A stretch of DNA of 38,024 nt from an uncultured Rikenellaceae bacterium (GTDB lineage Bacteria; Bacteroidota; Bacteroidia; Bacteroidales; Rikenellaceae). Below are positions 14,024 through 22,833 of the stretch, piece after piece; the first letter of the stretch is position 1, and each line of letters begins with the position of its first letter. The position numbers were made by a program, and so were the translations under genes. The notes beneath the pieces are model-generated. The model was not told where the DNA came from, did not search any database, and worked only from the letters and a program-made list of their open reading frames with translations. The stretch lies in assembly GCA_904501625.1 (NCBI GenBank), contig CAJGBR010000009.1, positions 1-38,024 on the forward strand. The letters run 5' to 3'.

Positions 14024-16642
14024 TTATAGACCTGTAATCTTTTTGATCTCATTCAATTCATTCAGAGCTTCAATCGGGGTCAGTGAATTAATATCAAGAT
14101 TTCGTATCCGATCACGAATCTGACTCAACACAGGATCATCTAACTGAAAGATGCTCAATTGCATATCACTCTTCGGAGCAATCTTAGATGGAACAATTTC
14201 TCCCTCGGCTGCACTTTGACGACGACTCTCCAGCAGAGTCAATATATCACCGGCACGATCGACTACCGAACGTGGCATTCCTGCCATTCGTGCCACGTGA
14301 ATACCGAATGAGTGTTCCGTTCCTCCTCGAACCAATTTCCGCAAGAACACCACTTTTCGATTGATCTCTTTAACCGAAACATTATAATTTTTCACTCGTT
14401 CGAGCAGATCTTCCAATTCATTAAGTTCGTGATAGTGTGTCGCAAACAATGTTTTAGGACGAATTTTTCCGTGTTGATGCAGATACTCTACAATCGCCCA
14501 GGCAATAGAAATTCCGTCATAGGTACTTGTTCCACGGCCAATCTCGTCGAGCAGTACCAAACTGCGATCCGTAACATTATTCAATATATTCGCCGTTTCG
14601 AGCATCTCAACCATAAATGTAGATTCGCCCTGAGAAATATTATCAGATGCACCTACTCTGGTAAAGATTTTATCCACGATTCCGATAGTTGCGTGGGCAG
14701 CAGGCACATAACTACCCATCTGTGCCATCAGCACAATCAGTGCAGTCTGTCTCAGTAGGGCCGATTTACCCGCCATATTCGGACCCGTTATAATAATTAT
14801 CTGCTGTTCATCTTGATCCAACAACACATCATTGGGAACATACACCTCTCCGATTGGCAACATTGCCTCTATCACGGGGTGGCGACCCGATTTTATATCC
14901 AATACTTTATCACGATTGACCGTTGGACGACAATACCTAAACTCGTATGCCGACTTGGCAAATGACATCATACAGTCGAGTTTTGCAATACTTGAAGCAT
15001 CTTGCTGCATAACTGCTACGTGACGAGTAAGTTCCTGCAACAAAGCCTCGTACATTCTGGCTTCGATAGCTATAATTCGATCTTCTGCTCCGAGAATCTT
15101 CTCTTCATACTCTTTGAGTTCCTGAGTCACGTAACGTTCTGCACTAACCAATGTCTGCTTTCGAATCCACTCCGACGGAACCTTATCCTTATGCGTATTA
15201 CGAACCTCTATGTAATATCCAAATACATTATTATAACTTATCTTGAGCGAGGGGATTCCCGTTCTTTGACTCTCACGATCTTGAATATCAGCCAAAACAG
15301 CTTTACCATTGAGTGCAATTTTTCTCAATTCGTCAAGTTCTTCACTCACACCATCTGCAATAACTCCGCCTTTCTGTATTTGGTTCGATGGATCAGGATA
15401 CATCTCACGGGCAATTCTCTCTCGGATTTCGACACAGGGATCGAGCAATTTGCCTAACTCCTGCAATCGGTTATGCCCGCAGTTACGCAACACCTCTGCA
15501 ATCTTACCAACCGATTCAAGAGCAGTCTTTAACTGTACCACCTCACGTGGCAGTACACGACAGGTCGCAACCTTTGAGATTATACGTTCCATATCTCCGA
15601 TCTGAATGGTCAAATCGGTCAATAAAGATCTGAGTTCGCTATCTCCGATCAGTTTCTCGACCATATCCAAACGTTCATTAATATCATCGACGTTTCTCAA
15701 CGGCAACGCGATGAAACGTTTAAGCATACGAGCACCCATCGGTGTAACGGTACGATCGATTACCTGAGCAAATGATTTCCCGTCGACCGAATTTGAATTG
15801 AACAACTCAAGATTTCGAATCGTAAATTTATCCAGCCAGACATATTTATCCTGATCAATTCGCGAAATAGAGGTAATATGTCCGGTCAGTCTGTGTTCTG
15901 TAAAATCGAGATAATAGAGAACTGCACCTGCTGCTGCAATTGCTTCAGGCGACGATTCTATACCGTAACCCTTAAGTGATTTCACATCAAACTGCAGCAT
16001 AAGTTTTTCTGCACCTCGTTCGGGCGAGAACATCCAATCCTCCAACTTATAGGAATAATATTTATTGCCGAATGATTCTCTGAAATCGCACTCCTTACTG
16101 CGAGGATAGATAACCTCCTTAGGCGAGAGATTTGACAGCAAACGATCAATATAGTCAACCTTGCCGTAAGCCGAAAAGAATTCGCCCGTTGACATATCTA
16201 GGAATGCAGCACCACACTCTTTATTACTCCAGAATATTGAAGCGAGGAAATTATTTTCACGATTATCAAGATTCGTATCACTGAGTATTACCCCCGGAGT
16301 GACAAGTTCGGTAATTCCTCGCTTAACGATGCCCTTTGTCAATTTCGGGTCCTCAAGTTGGTCACAAATTGCCACACGCTGACCTGCACGAACCAATTTG
16401 GGCAGATAAGTATCCAACGCGTGATGCGGAAATCCGGCAAGTTCAACCGACGAGGCTGAACCATTTGCACGCTTGGTCAAAGTTATTCCCAAAATACGAC
16501 TTGCCTCGATTGCATCGTCACCAAATGTCTCATAGAAGTCTCCCACTCTGAATAACAATATTGCATCGGGATGTTTTGATTTAACATCATAATATTGTTT
16601 CATCAGCGGAGTTTCCGCATATTTTTTGGCAATTTTTTCCAT
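14024..16642 (-). CDS. mutS: DNA mismatch repair protein MutS
   Basis: The 872-residue mismatch-recognition ATPase has the mispair-binding loop GDFYETFGDDA near residue 37 (Phe-x-Glu as FYE), the clamp and lever regions, Walker A GPNMAGKSALLRQ, the signature DNISQGESTFMVEM, and Walker B LVLLDEIGRGTSTYDG. The C-terminus includes the short dimer/tetramer tail. It is last in a four-gene operon, starting 6 bases after the miaB stop. Confidence 0.97.
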   Translation of the reverse strand: MEKIAKKYAETPLMKQYYDVKSKHPDAILLFRVGDFYETFGDDAIEASRILGITLTKRANGSASSVELAGFPHHALDTYLPKLVRAGQRVAICDQLEDPKLTKGIVKRGITELVTPGVILSDTNLDNRENNFLASIFWSNKECGAAFLDMSTGEFFSAYGKVDYIDRLLSNLSPKEVIYPRSKECDFRESFGNKYYSYKLEDWMFSPERGAEKLMLQFDVKSLKGYGIESSPEAIAAAGAVLYYLDFTEHRLTGHITSISRIDQDKYVWLDKFTIRNLELFNSNSVDGKSFAQVIDRTVTPMGARMLKRFIALPLRNVDDINERLDMVEKLIGDSELRSLLTDLTIQIGDMERIISKVATCRVLPREVVQLKTALESVGKIAEVLRNCGHNRLQELGKLLDPCVEIRERIAREMYPDPSNQIQKGGVIADGVSEELDELRKIALNGKAVLADIQDRESQRTGIPSLKISYNNVFGYYIEVRNTHKDKVPSEWIRKQTLVSAERYVTQELKEYEEKILGAEDRIIAIEARMYEALLQELTRHVAVMQQDASSIAKLDCMMSFAKSAYEFRYCRPTVNRDKVLDIKSGRHPVIEAMLPIGEVYVPNDVLLDQDEQQIIIITGPNMAGKSALLRQTALIVLMAQMGSYVPAAHATIGIVDKIFTRVGASDNISQGESTFMVEMLETANILNNVTDRSLVLLDEIGRGTSTYDGISIAWAIVEYLHQHGKIRPKTLFATHYHELNELEDLLERVKNYNVSVKEINRKVVFLRKLVRGGTEHSFGIHVARMAGMPRSVVDRAGDILTLLESRRQSAAEGEIVPSKIAPKSDMQLSIFQLDDPVLSQIRDRIRNLDINSLTPIEALNELNEIKKITGL

Positions 16643-16648
16643 TCTATA

Positions 16649-18004
16649 CTACTCTACAATATGTGCTATGAGTGTTGCTGCGCTGCAATCGTCAACATAC
16701 ACCTTAACATAATCTCCGGCCTTGTAACCTTTTCCTGGAAATACTGCCATCTTATTCTGAGAAGTTCGGCCACAGAGATACTCCTTATCGCGTTTTGACT
16801 CGCCCTCAATCAGCACTTCGAACTCTTTACCAACATCTCGCCTATTATTTTCGAGAGAGAGGTTAGTCTGCAATTCAATGATCTCATTCAAACGGCGAAT
16901 CTTCTCCTGCTCCGGAATATCATCAACCATTTTTCGTGCAGCATAAGCCTGAGGACGTTCAGAGTATTTGAACATAAATGCCGATGCATATCCGACTTCA
17001 TTCATCAAAGATAATGTATCCTGATGATCGTCTTCGGTTTCGGTACAGAATCCCGCAATCAAATCTGTAGTGATTGCACAATCGGGTATTGCCCTCTTAA
17101 TGGCAGCAATTCTGTCGAGATACCACTGACGAGTATATTTTCGATTCATTAATTCTAACATTCTGGTGCTACCTGATTGAGCTGGCAGATGTATCGCACG
17201 ACAAATATTCGGGTGTGAAGCAATGCACTCAATCAGACGATCACTCAAATCTTTCGGGTGTGACGTAGCAAATCTCACTCTCAATAACGGACTCACCTCT
17301 GCAACCATTGCCATCAACTCAGGAAATCCGATCTCTCCATACTTATAAGAATTGACATTCTGTCCTAAAAGTGTAACTTCACGATAGCCCCTTGCAAAGA
17401 GATCTTTCACTTCGGACATAATTGTCTGCGGATCACGACTGCGTTCACGTCCACGGGTAAACGGCACCACACAATACGAACACATATTATCACAACCTCT
17501 CATAATAGACACAAATGCCGATACTCCGTTTTTATCCAAACGAATAGGTGAAATCTCAGCATAGGTCTCTTCACGTGACAGCATCACATTCACACCTCTT
17601 GCACCAGATGCTGCATCACTCAGCAATCGTGGCAGATCTCGATAGGCATCAGGTCCAGCAACCACATCTACAATAGGTTCACGTTCGATAAGTTCGTCCT
17701 TTAATCGTTCAGCCATACAACCAATGACTCCAATCAACAAGCTCGGTTTGCGTTTCTTGTGGATTTTAAATTCATTCAAACGTCCCCAGATGCGTTGTTC
17801 TGCATTATCTCTAACAGAACAGGTATTTACCAAAATAACATCTGCCTGGGCAATATCCTCTGCATACTGATATCCATACTCAGACAAAATCGAAACAACT
17901 ACTTCCGAGTCACCTCGATTCATCTGACAACCATATGTCTCGATATAAAGTTGTTTCCCAGCTCCACGATTGGGAATAAATTCGGGTTTAATATTTTGAG
18001 TCAT
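16649..18004 (-). CDS. miaB: tRNA-2-methylthio-N6-dimethylallyladenosine synthase
   Basis: A 451-residue radical-SAM methylthiotransferase that adds the ms2 group to i6A37 of tRNAs reading UNN codons. The N-terminal UPF0004 domain has YIETYGCQMN, with further cluster Cys in NTCSVRDNAE and IGCMAERL. The radical-SAM CxxxCxxC is MRGCDNMCSYCVVPF. A TRAM RNA-binding domain closes the protein (VLIEGES...GDYVKVYVDD). The GCQMN signature and length separate it from RimO and MtaB. Confidence 0.95.
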   Translation of the reverse strand: MTQNIKPEFIPNRGAGKQLYIETYGCQMNRGDSEVVVSILSEYGYQYAEDIAQADVILVNTCSVRDNAEQRIWGRLNEFKIHKKRKPSLLIGVIGCMAERLKDELIEREPIVDVVAGPDAYRDLPRLLSDAASGARGVNVMLSREETYAEISPIRLDKNGVSAFVSIMRGCDNMCSYCVVPFTRGRERSRDPQTIMSEVKDLFARGYREVTLLGQNVNSYKYGEIGFPELMAMVAEVSPLLRVRFATSHPKDLSDRLIECIASHPNICRAIHLPAQSGSTRMLELMNRKYTRQWYLDRIAAIKRAIPDCAITTDLIAGFCTETEDDHQDTLSLMNEVGYASAFMFKYSERPQAYAARKMVDDIPEQEKIRRLNEIIELQTNLSLENNRRDVGKEFEVLIEGESKRDKEYLCGRTSQNKMAVFPGKGYKAGDYVKVYVDDCSAATLIAHIVE

Positions 18005-18014
18005 AATTTTTCAT

Positions 18015-20084
18015 TTATTTTCCACGTTCGGGATAGGCGATACGTGCGTGATATATATTTGCTATTTTTACTTTCAGTTCCTCTTTGGCCATTGCAATCT
18101 CTTTGAGAGATAACTCCGAATGATCATACTGGTGAGCCCGAGTCTGAATCTCCACAATATTGTCCACCAACGACGATATCGACTCGAACGAATAATCACT
18201 CAGAGTTCTCGATGCAGCCTCTACTGCATCACAAATCATACATATCGTAACCTCTTTACTCTTAGGTAACGGACCCGGATAGACGAAATCTTCACGATTG
18301 ACCTCATCTTCGGATTGTTGTTTCTGTTTTGAATAGAAGTAATATATCAGCGAATTACCGTGGTGTGACTCTATAAATTCGAGAATAACACTCGGGATTC
18401 TATTCTTATGAGCTAAAACGATTCCCTCACTCACGTGACCGCGAATTATCTCAGCACTCTCAAGCGGTGATATTTCATTGTGAGGATTATATCCTGCAGT
18501 CTGATTCTCAACAAAATATTCAGGTTTTGCCATCTTTCCGATATCGTGATATAATGCACCTGTTCGTGCCAAAAGCGGATTTGCACCAACTACCTTTGCC
18601 AAAACCTCAGCAAGATTCGCCACCTGCAACGAGTGCTGGAACGTACCCGGAGCCTTATGAGACAACTCCAACAACAACTTCTGATTGGTATCACTCAGTT
18701 CAAGCAGAGTAATATCACTTACAAAACCAAACAACTTTTCGATGATATAAATCAGCTGGTAGAGTCCCAAAAGGAATATTGCACCCAATAGAAACCAGAG
18801 ATATTCTCCGAGTTTAATATCCGAAAAACCTCCGAGTTGGATCATCTGCATAGCCGTATAAGTAATTATTGATGAGAGCAGCACGGCTCCAGTTGCAAGA
18901 AACATTCGGTTGCGGCGATACGAACTTCTCAACACAAAGATTCCAACTATACCAGCGATGAAATTCACCACAACAAACTCCATTGGCTTTGGCACTATCA
19001 ACATACAGAAAAACAGCGAAACAATAAACTCAAACACTGCCATTCTGACATCGAAGAATGTCATCACAAATATCGGGACTATTGCGAACGGAATGACATA
19101 CACACTGAGCCACTCCGTCTTGACTACTGCCATACACAATAGTGCCATAAACAGATATATCGTCAACATAAACAGAACATTACGCAAATCTCGCGTAAAT
19201 TCTGTTCTAAAGTATTTCATAAATACGAAATTCAACAGCAACAATATGACAATCAGTATCAAATAACCTCCGCGTATAATCACATTATTTGCTTCGGACA
19301 TTCTCATCTCGAGAGATTTTGACAACGACGAAAGGCGTGCAAACACATCTCGGTCAATCAGTTGTCCCGATGACACGACCACCTCGTTACGACCAATGAT
19401 GCCACGAGTCGTCGGCAACTCTTTCAGTTCACTCTCTTTGAGTTTTTCATTCAACGACTCATCATATTCATACACGACCTGAATATATTTTGACAATCCC
19501 AAATCTCCATATTTATTGGCAATACGTTCAGGCAAAGTAGACATCTTCTCATTGAGTCGGGCAATGGCTCCATCTCTTGTATAAACTTCATTTATTGAGA
19601 CCTGTTCCATACGATTTCCACGGTCGATTCTGATAAGCGACTCTCCAGAAACAGGATCATTTGCAAACTTTTCCTTCTTGTCAACAATTCCCTTATCATA
19701 GATTTCGTTGAGTCCGCGAGCCAATGTTATACCAACAATTTGACGATCAGTCAAGTCTTTACTCTTAGATGGTTGCAGATTCTCAATTTGATGATCATCA
19801 ATAGAATACTCTTTCTTAACCAATTCTAATGCTTGCTGGCGTGCCGCAGAATTAATTCGATATACTGGAATATAATTTATTTCCGCTGCCCGACGATCAG
19901 CCTCAATCTCAGCATCAGTCTTAAAAATCGGAATATCAAACGGAGCCTTCAACGTCTGATGATTCCAACGTTCACCCTCTCTGAATTCACTCAAAAACTT
20001 ACTCGATTGCGGCATCATCTGAATCATCAGGATTCCAGCAACCACATAGGCCAATACTCTCAGTATGTTCTCTTTGTTTTTCAT
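18015..20084 (-). CDS. 7TM-HD family phosphohydrolase (PgpH-type, probable c-di-AMP phosphodiesterase)
   Basis: The 689-residue protein has an N-terminal membrane anchor (about 11-27), an extracytoplasmic domain of about 240 residues with the 7TMR-HDED pattern, a bundle of six or more membrane segments, and a C-terminal cytoplasmic HD domain. HD residues are visible in FQHSLQVANLAEVL, GALYHDIGKM, and HVSEG...ESHHG. Characterised PgpH proteins hydrolyse c-di-AMP; substrate here is inferred. ATG at 20084 is chosen over a TTG two codons upstream that would abut the YitT stop. It precedes miaB by 10 bases. Confidence 0.88.
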   Translation of the reverse strand: MKNKENILRVLAYVVAGILMIQMMPQSSKFLSEFREGERWNHQTLKAPFDIPIFKTDAEIEADRRAAEINYIPVYRINSAARQQALELVKKEYSIDDHQIENLQPSKSKDLTDRQIVGITLARGLNEIYDKGIVDKKEKFANDPVSGESLIRIDRGNRMEQVSINEVYTRDGAIARLNEKMSTLPERIANKYGDLGLSKYIQVVYEYDESLNEKLKESELKELPTTRGIIGRNEVVVSSGQLIDRDVFARLSSLSKSLEMRMSEANNVIIRGGYLILIVILLLLNFVFMKYFRTEFTRDLRNVLFMLTIYLFMALLCMAVVKTEWLSVYVIPFAIVPIFVMTFFDVRMAVFEFIVSLFFCMLIVPKPMEFVVVNFIAGIVGIFVLRSSYRRNRMFLATGAVLLSSIITYTAMQMIQLGGFSDIKLGEYLWFLLGAIFLLGLYQLIYIIEKLFGFVSDITLLELSDTNQKLLLELSHKAPGTFQHSLQVANLAEVLAKVVGANPLLARTGALYHDIGKMAKPEYFVENQTAGYNPHNEISPLESAEIIRGHVSEGIVLAHKNRIPSVILEFIESHHGNSLIYYFYSKQKQQSEDEVNREDFVYPGPLPKSKEVTICMICDAVEAASRTLSDYSFESISSLVDNIVEIQTRAHQYDHSELSLKEIAMAKEELKVKIANIYHARIAYPERGK

Positions 20085-20090
20085 TATCAA

Positions 20091-20999
20091 CTATTCCGAA
20101 AAAGATTTAAACCCTTCGCCATAGATATCGTGTGCGTTTGATATCACAATAAATGCTCTCGGATCAACCTCTCTGATGTAATCTTTCACACGCGAAACCT
20201 CACGACGACTGACTACTAAAAATATCATATTCTTATCCTCTTTCGAGTACATTCCCTTTGCCGATATGTATGTTCCCGAACGGTCCAACTCGTGCAGAAT
20301 CAGGTGTTCAATCTCCTCTTTTTTCTCAGACAAAATAAACAGCACATTATTGTTCGAACCACCATCTACGACATAATCAATAACTTGAGATATCATAAAT
20401 ATAACTATCAGCGAATACATCGGCATCAGCCACTCGCCAAACACAGCCAAACCAATCAGCACGATACTCGAATCGACTATCAATACTGCACGCGACAATC
20501 TCAGATGTGTGTATTTTCGCACAATCATCGCAATGATATCCGACCCGCCAGAGGTAGCATTTGTTCGGAATACTAATCCCAAACCAAGTCCGAAAATTGC
20601 ACCACCAAACAGACAAGCTAATAATACATCTTCAGACAGATTTATATTTCCTCCGAGGATGACCTCAGGATCAGTTCCTCCGACCCAGATTGTCAAGGCA
20701 TTCATCATCAATGGACACAATACCGAAACAATTATGGTTTTACCACTGAAACGAGCTCCGAACAACTTCAGTGCAATCAGCAACAACGGAATATCCATCA
20801 ATAGTCCATAAGTTCCGACCATAATACTCGGCCACAAATAATTCAGCACGATTCCGATGCCGTATACCCCACCCGGAATAATCTTATACGGAGTAATGAA
20901 CAACACATACGCCAATGCCATCATAAAGCTACCTACGACGAGGTAAATCCACTGACGCCACCACTTCAAGTCCTTTATATTTTCAGAAAATTTTCCCAT
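20091..20999 (-). CDS. YitT family membrane protein (DUF161 plus DUF2179)
   Basis: A 302-residue protein with about five or six membrane segments in residues 15-200, including PGGVYGIGIVLNYL and the FRTNATSGGSDIIAMIV motif of the family, then a cytoplasmic DUF2179 domain of some 80 residues (GTYISAKGMYSKEDKNMIFLVV). The biochemical role of the family is unproven. It is first in the operon with the HD phosphohydrolase, miaB and mutS, and carries the operon promoter upstream. Confidence 0.9.
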   Translation of the reverse strand: MGKFSENIKDLKWWRQWIYLVVGSFMMALAYVLFITPYKIIPGGVYGIGIVLNYLWPSIMVGTYGLLMDIPLLLIALKLFGARFSGKTIIVSVLCPLMMNALTIWVGGTDPEVILGGNINLSEDVLLACLFGGAIFGLGLGLVFRTNATSGGSDIIAMIVRKYTHLRLSRAVLIVDSSIVLIGLAVFGEWLMPMYSLIVIFMISQVIDYVVDGGSNNNVLFILSEKKEEIEHLILHELDRSGTYISAKGMYSKEDKNMIFLVVSRREVSRVKDYIREVDPRAFIVISNAHDIYGEGFKSFSE

Positions 21000-21051
21000 A
21001 ATTCGACCTCTTAACCTAAATTAATTTTCTTAGTCTTTTGACCGTATCTTG

Positions 21052-21085
21052 CAAAATTACATTATTTCAAACAAAACTTCACAAA
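21052..21085 (-). promoter_or_regulatory. Promoter of the YitT-HD-miaB-mutS operon
   Basis: On the minus strand TTTG (complement of 21082-21085), 22-base spacer, TAATTTTG (complement of 21052-21059). The -7 box is a full match; the spacer is slightly long. Confidence 0.6.
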
Positions 21086-21103
21086 TTTTAATAAGAAAAA
21101 TCG

Positions 21104-21111
21104 TACTTTTG
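21104..21111 (+). promoter_or_regulatory. -7 box of plsY
   Basis: TACTTTTG matches TAnnTTTG and lies 17 bases before the ATG at 21128. No clear -33 element. The intergenic region therefore holds two divergent promoters. Confidence 0.5.
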
Positions 21112-21127
21112 CAAAAAAGTTTTGAAT

Positions 21128-21748
21128 ATGAAAATCGTATTATTGGTTATAGCTGCATACCTATTGGGCTCAATACCGAGTGCAGTATGGATAGGTAAAC
21201 GTTTCTACGGCATTGATGTGCGTCAATATGGCAGCCATAACGCTGGTGCTACCAACACATTAAGAGTTCTAGGCAAACGAGCGGCTCTGTTTGTTTTTCT
21301 GATTGATGCACTCAAGGGATTTGTAGCCGTTTCACTGGCCGCATTTTCACCATATTTCGCAGGTAGCGACCCTCTGTTCAATCTCAAAATCGGACTGCTG
21401 GCAGCTGCCGTAATCGGTCACATATTCCCGATATTCGCAGGTTTCAAAGGAGGCAAAGGCGTTGCAACTCTGACAGGTGCTATGCTTGCGGTCTATTGGC
21501 CGGCTGTTTTGTTGTGTCTGGCAGCATTCATATTGGTGCTTGCTATAACCAAGTATGTATCTCTCAGTTCGATAACTGCGGGTGTACTATTGCCTATATT
21601 TGTTGTTTTTGTCTTCGGTGAACGCTCAGAATCGTTGATCATCACCTGTTCGGTAATCTCTGTATTGCTGATTCTGACTCACAAAAAAAACATCGGGAGA
21701 CTCATCAATGGCAACGAATCAAAAATAAGTTTCTCAAAACGAAAATAA
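21128..21748 (+). CDS. plsY: Acyl-phosphate glycerol-3-phosphate acyltransferase
   Basis: A 206-residue inner-membrane protein with several membrane segments and the three PlsY motifs: GSIPSAVWIGK, GSHNAGATNTLRVLGK and GFKGGKGVAT. It transfers the acyl group from acyl-phosphate to glycerol 3-phosphate, the first step of phospholipid synthesis. ATG at 21128 is used; a TTG two codons earlier is in frame. It is monocistronic, ended by a bidirectional terminator. Confidence 0.95.
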   Translation: MKIVLLVIAAYLLGSIPSAVWIGKRFYGIDVRQYGSHNAGATNTLRVLGKRAALFVFLIDALKGFVAVSLAAFSPYFAGSDPLFNLKIGLLAAAVIGHIFPIFAGFKGGKGVATLTGAMLAVYWPAVLLCLAAFILVLAITKYVSLSSITAGVLLPIFVVFVFGERSESLIITCSVISVLLILTHKKNIGRLINGNESKISFSKRK

Positions 21749-21781
21749 AAAAGGAGTGTCTTCGTGGGACACTCTTTTTTG
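21747..21781. terminator. Bidirectional terminator between plsY and the ECF operon
   Basis: GAGTGTC (21754-21760) / GACACTC (21768-21774) with a seven-base loop, a T-run on the right and an A-run on the left, so it can stop plsY (+) and the anti-sigma-like gene (-). Confidence 0.85.
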
Positions 21782-21799
21782 TAATACAAATCCATTTTG

Positions 21800-22138
21800 T
21801 TATAATCGTTTACTCTGTCTGAATAAATAGCGTCTCAGATAGACATCTGCAATTGCCATCAACGTGACAATAACCACAATCCACACATTAATTTTCATCT
21901 CACTGAACGCTAATATAACCTCATCAAACACTTTTAAATCTATGATATAACGAACTCCGCAGATCAGAGAGGCTAAGACACACACTCCGGCACATATAGA
22001 TAGAATAATTCGTTCTTGTCGACCGACACGTTCTTGTTGCTGTTCAATGTGGGCCATTACCTTTGAACTAAAATCAGATGACAATGGAGCTACGTCCATC
22101 TCTTTCAGGGCTCGGTTTATCTTTTCACTTCGTTTCAT
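21800..22138 (-). CDS. Small membrane protein, candidate anti-sigma factor
   Basis: A 112-residue protein with a cytoplasmic N-terminal part of about 42 residues (KRSEKINRALKEMDV, then SSDFSSKVMAHIEQQQERV), two membrane segments (about 43-65 and 84-101) and a basic C-terminus. No zinc-binding HxxxCxxC motif is present. The DFSSKVMAHIE segment resembles the short cytoplasmic region of small anti-sigma proteins. Its first 14 bases lie inside the sigma gene, so the two are coupled; position is the main reason for the anti-sigma proposal. Without a large periplasmic domain, it might sense membrane state or a partner protein; that is inference. Confidence 0.65.
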   Translation of the reverse strand: MKRSEKINRALKEMDVAPLSSDFSSKVMAHIEQQQERVGRQERIILSICAGVCVLASLICGVRYIIDLKVFDEVILAFSEMKINVWIVVIVTLMAIADVYLRRYLFRQSKRL

Positions 22139-22676
22139 CAGTTAAAAGTATATAAAGTTTTTTTCTTATACGGTGTAATCTCACCTTCACAAGATTCTCA
22201 CTCAATGAGGTAACCATTGCACACTCGGCAATCGAACACTCTTCGTAGTAATACAACATCAGCAAAACTCGATCCTCTGCCGATAACCGACCGATAGCCT
22301 GCAATAATTTCTCAATTTGTTGTTGATTCTCAATCATATCTTCAAGACTGTCTGCTTGAGAATCAGAGACTGCTTGCAATCTGGACTCATCTATTTCACA
22401 ATAGCATTGTCGTTTTCTCCGCATCTTAGACAACGCACAATTACAGGCTATACGATACAACCACGTGGAAAACGAACTTCGAAAATTAAACGTATGCAAA
22501 CTTTCGAATGCTTTAAGGAATACATCTTGGGTAACCTCTTCAGCATCCTCCTTCCGCCCGACAATTCTCACAACCAGAGAATACACTGCCACTGAATACT
22601 CATCAACAAGAACTGAAAACAGTCTTGTATCGCCATCTTTAATCCGTGTAATGAGGTCCCTTTCGCTGTGTAACAT
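22125..22676 (-). CDS. RNA polymerase sigma factor, ECF subfamily
   Basis: A 183-residue sigma factor with region 2 (LVDEYSVAVYSLVVRIVGRKEDAEEVTQDVFLKAF in outline, including the -10 recognition part FRSSFSTWLYRIACN) and region 4 (LLQAIGRLSAEDRVLLMLYYYEECSIAECA plus an HTH, VKVRLHRIRKKL). Its ATG at 22676 is only 9 bases from a strong ECF-like -10 element, implying a nearly leaderless mRNA. The same promoter faces the other way toward the neighbouring membrane protein gene. No TonB receptor or FecR protein is next to it, unlike many Bacteroidota ECF loci. Confidence 0.92.
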   Translation of the reverse strand: MLHSERDLITRIKDGDTRLFSVLVDEYSVAVYSLVVRIVGRKEDAEEVTQDVFLKAFESLHTFNFRSSFSTWLYRIACNCALSKMRRKRQCYCEIDESRLQAVSDSQADSLEDMIENQQQIEKLLQAIGRLSAEDRVLLMLYYYEECSIAECAMVTSLSENLVKVRLHRIRKKLYILLTDETK

Positions 22677-22684
22677 AACGTATG

Positions 22685-22712
22685 TTAGACGTCAAAATCA
22701 GAAAAAGGTTAC
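22685..22712 (-). promoter_or_regulatory. ECF-type promoter of the sigma/anti-sigma operon
   Basis: On the minus strand GTAACC (complement of 22707-22712), 15-base spacer, CGTCTAA (complement of 22685-22691). It is not a TTTG/TAnnTTTG promoter. It shares TGTAACCTTTT, the spacing and ACGTCTAA with the divergent promoter at 22762-22789, which points to autoregulation by the ECF factor. Confidence 0.75.
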
Positions 22713-22761
22713 ACATTTTACAAAAAAATCAATTACCCTTTAAATTTTTAATCTCAGAACT

Positions 22762-22789
22762 GTAACCTTTTATCACAAACTACGTCTAA
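22762..22789 (+). promoter_or_regulatory. ECF-type promoter of the 144-residue membrane protein gene
   Basis: GTAACC (22762-22767), 15-base spacer, CGTCTAA (22783-22789), followed after 44 bases by ATG at 22834. Sequence blocks and spacing match the sigma operon promoter. Confidence 0.75.
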
Positions 22790-22833
22790 TAAGACAAAGA
22801 TTAAAATAATTTACAAATTAAAAAATTACAACT

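Noticed and set aside
17569..17585. TTCACGTGA inside miaB as a parS site
   Set aside because: Only the centre of the parS consensus fits; the flanks do not, and it lies in a conserved gene.
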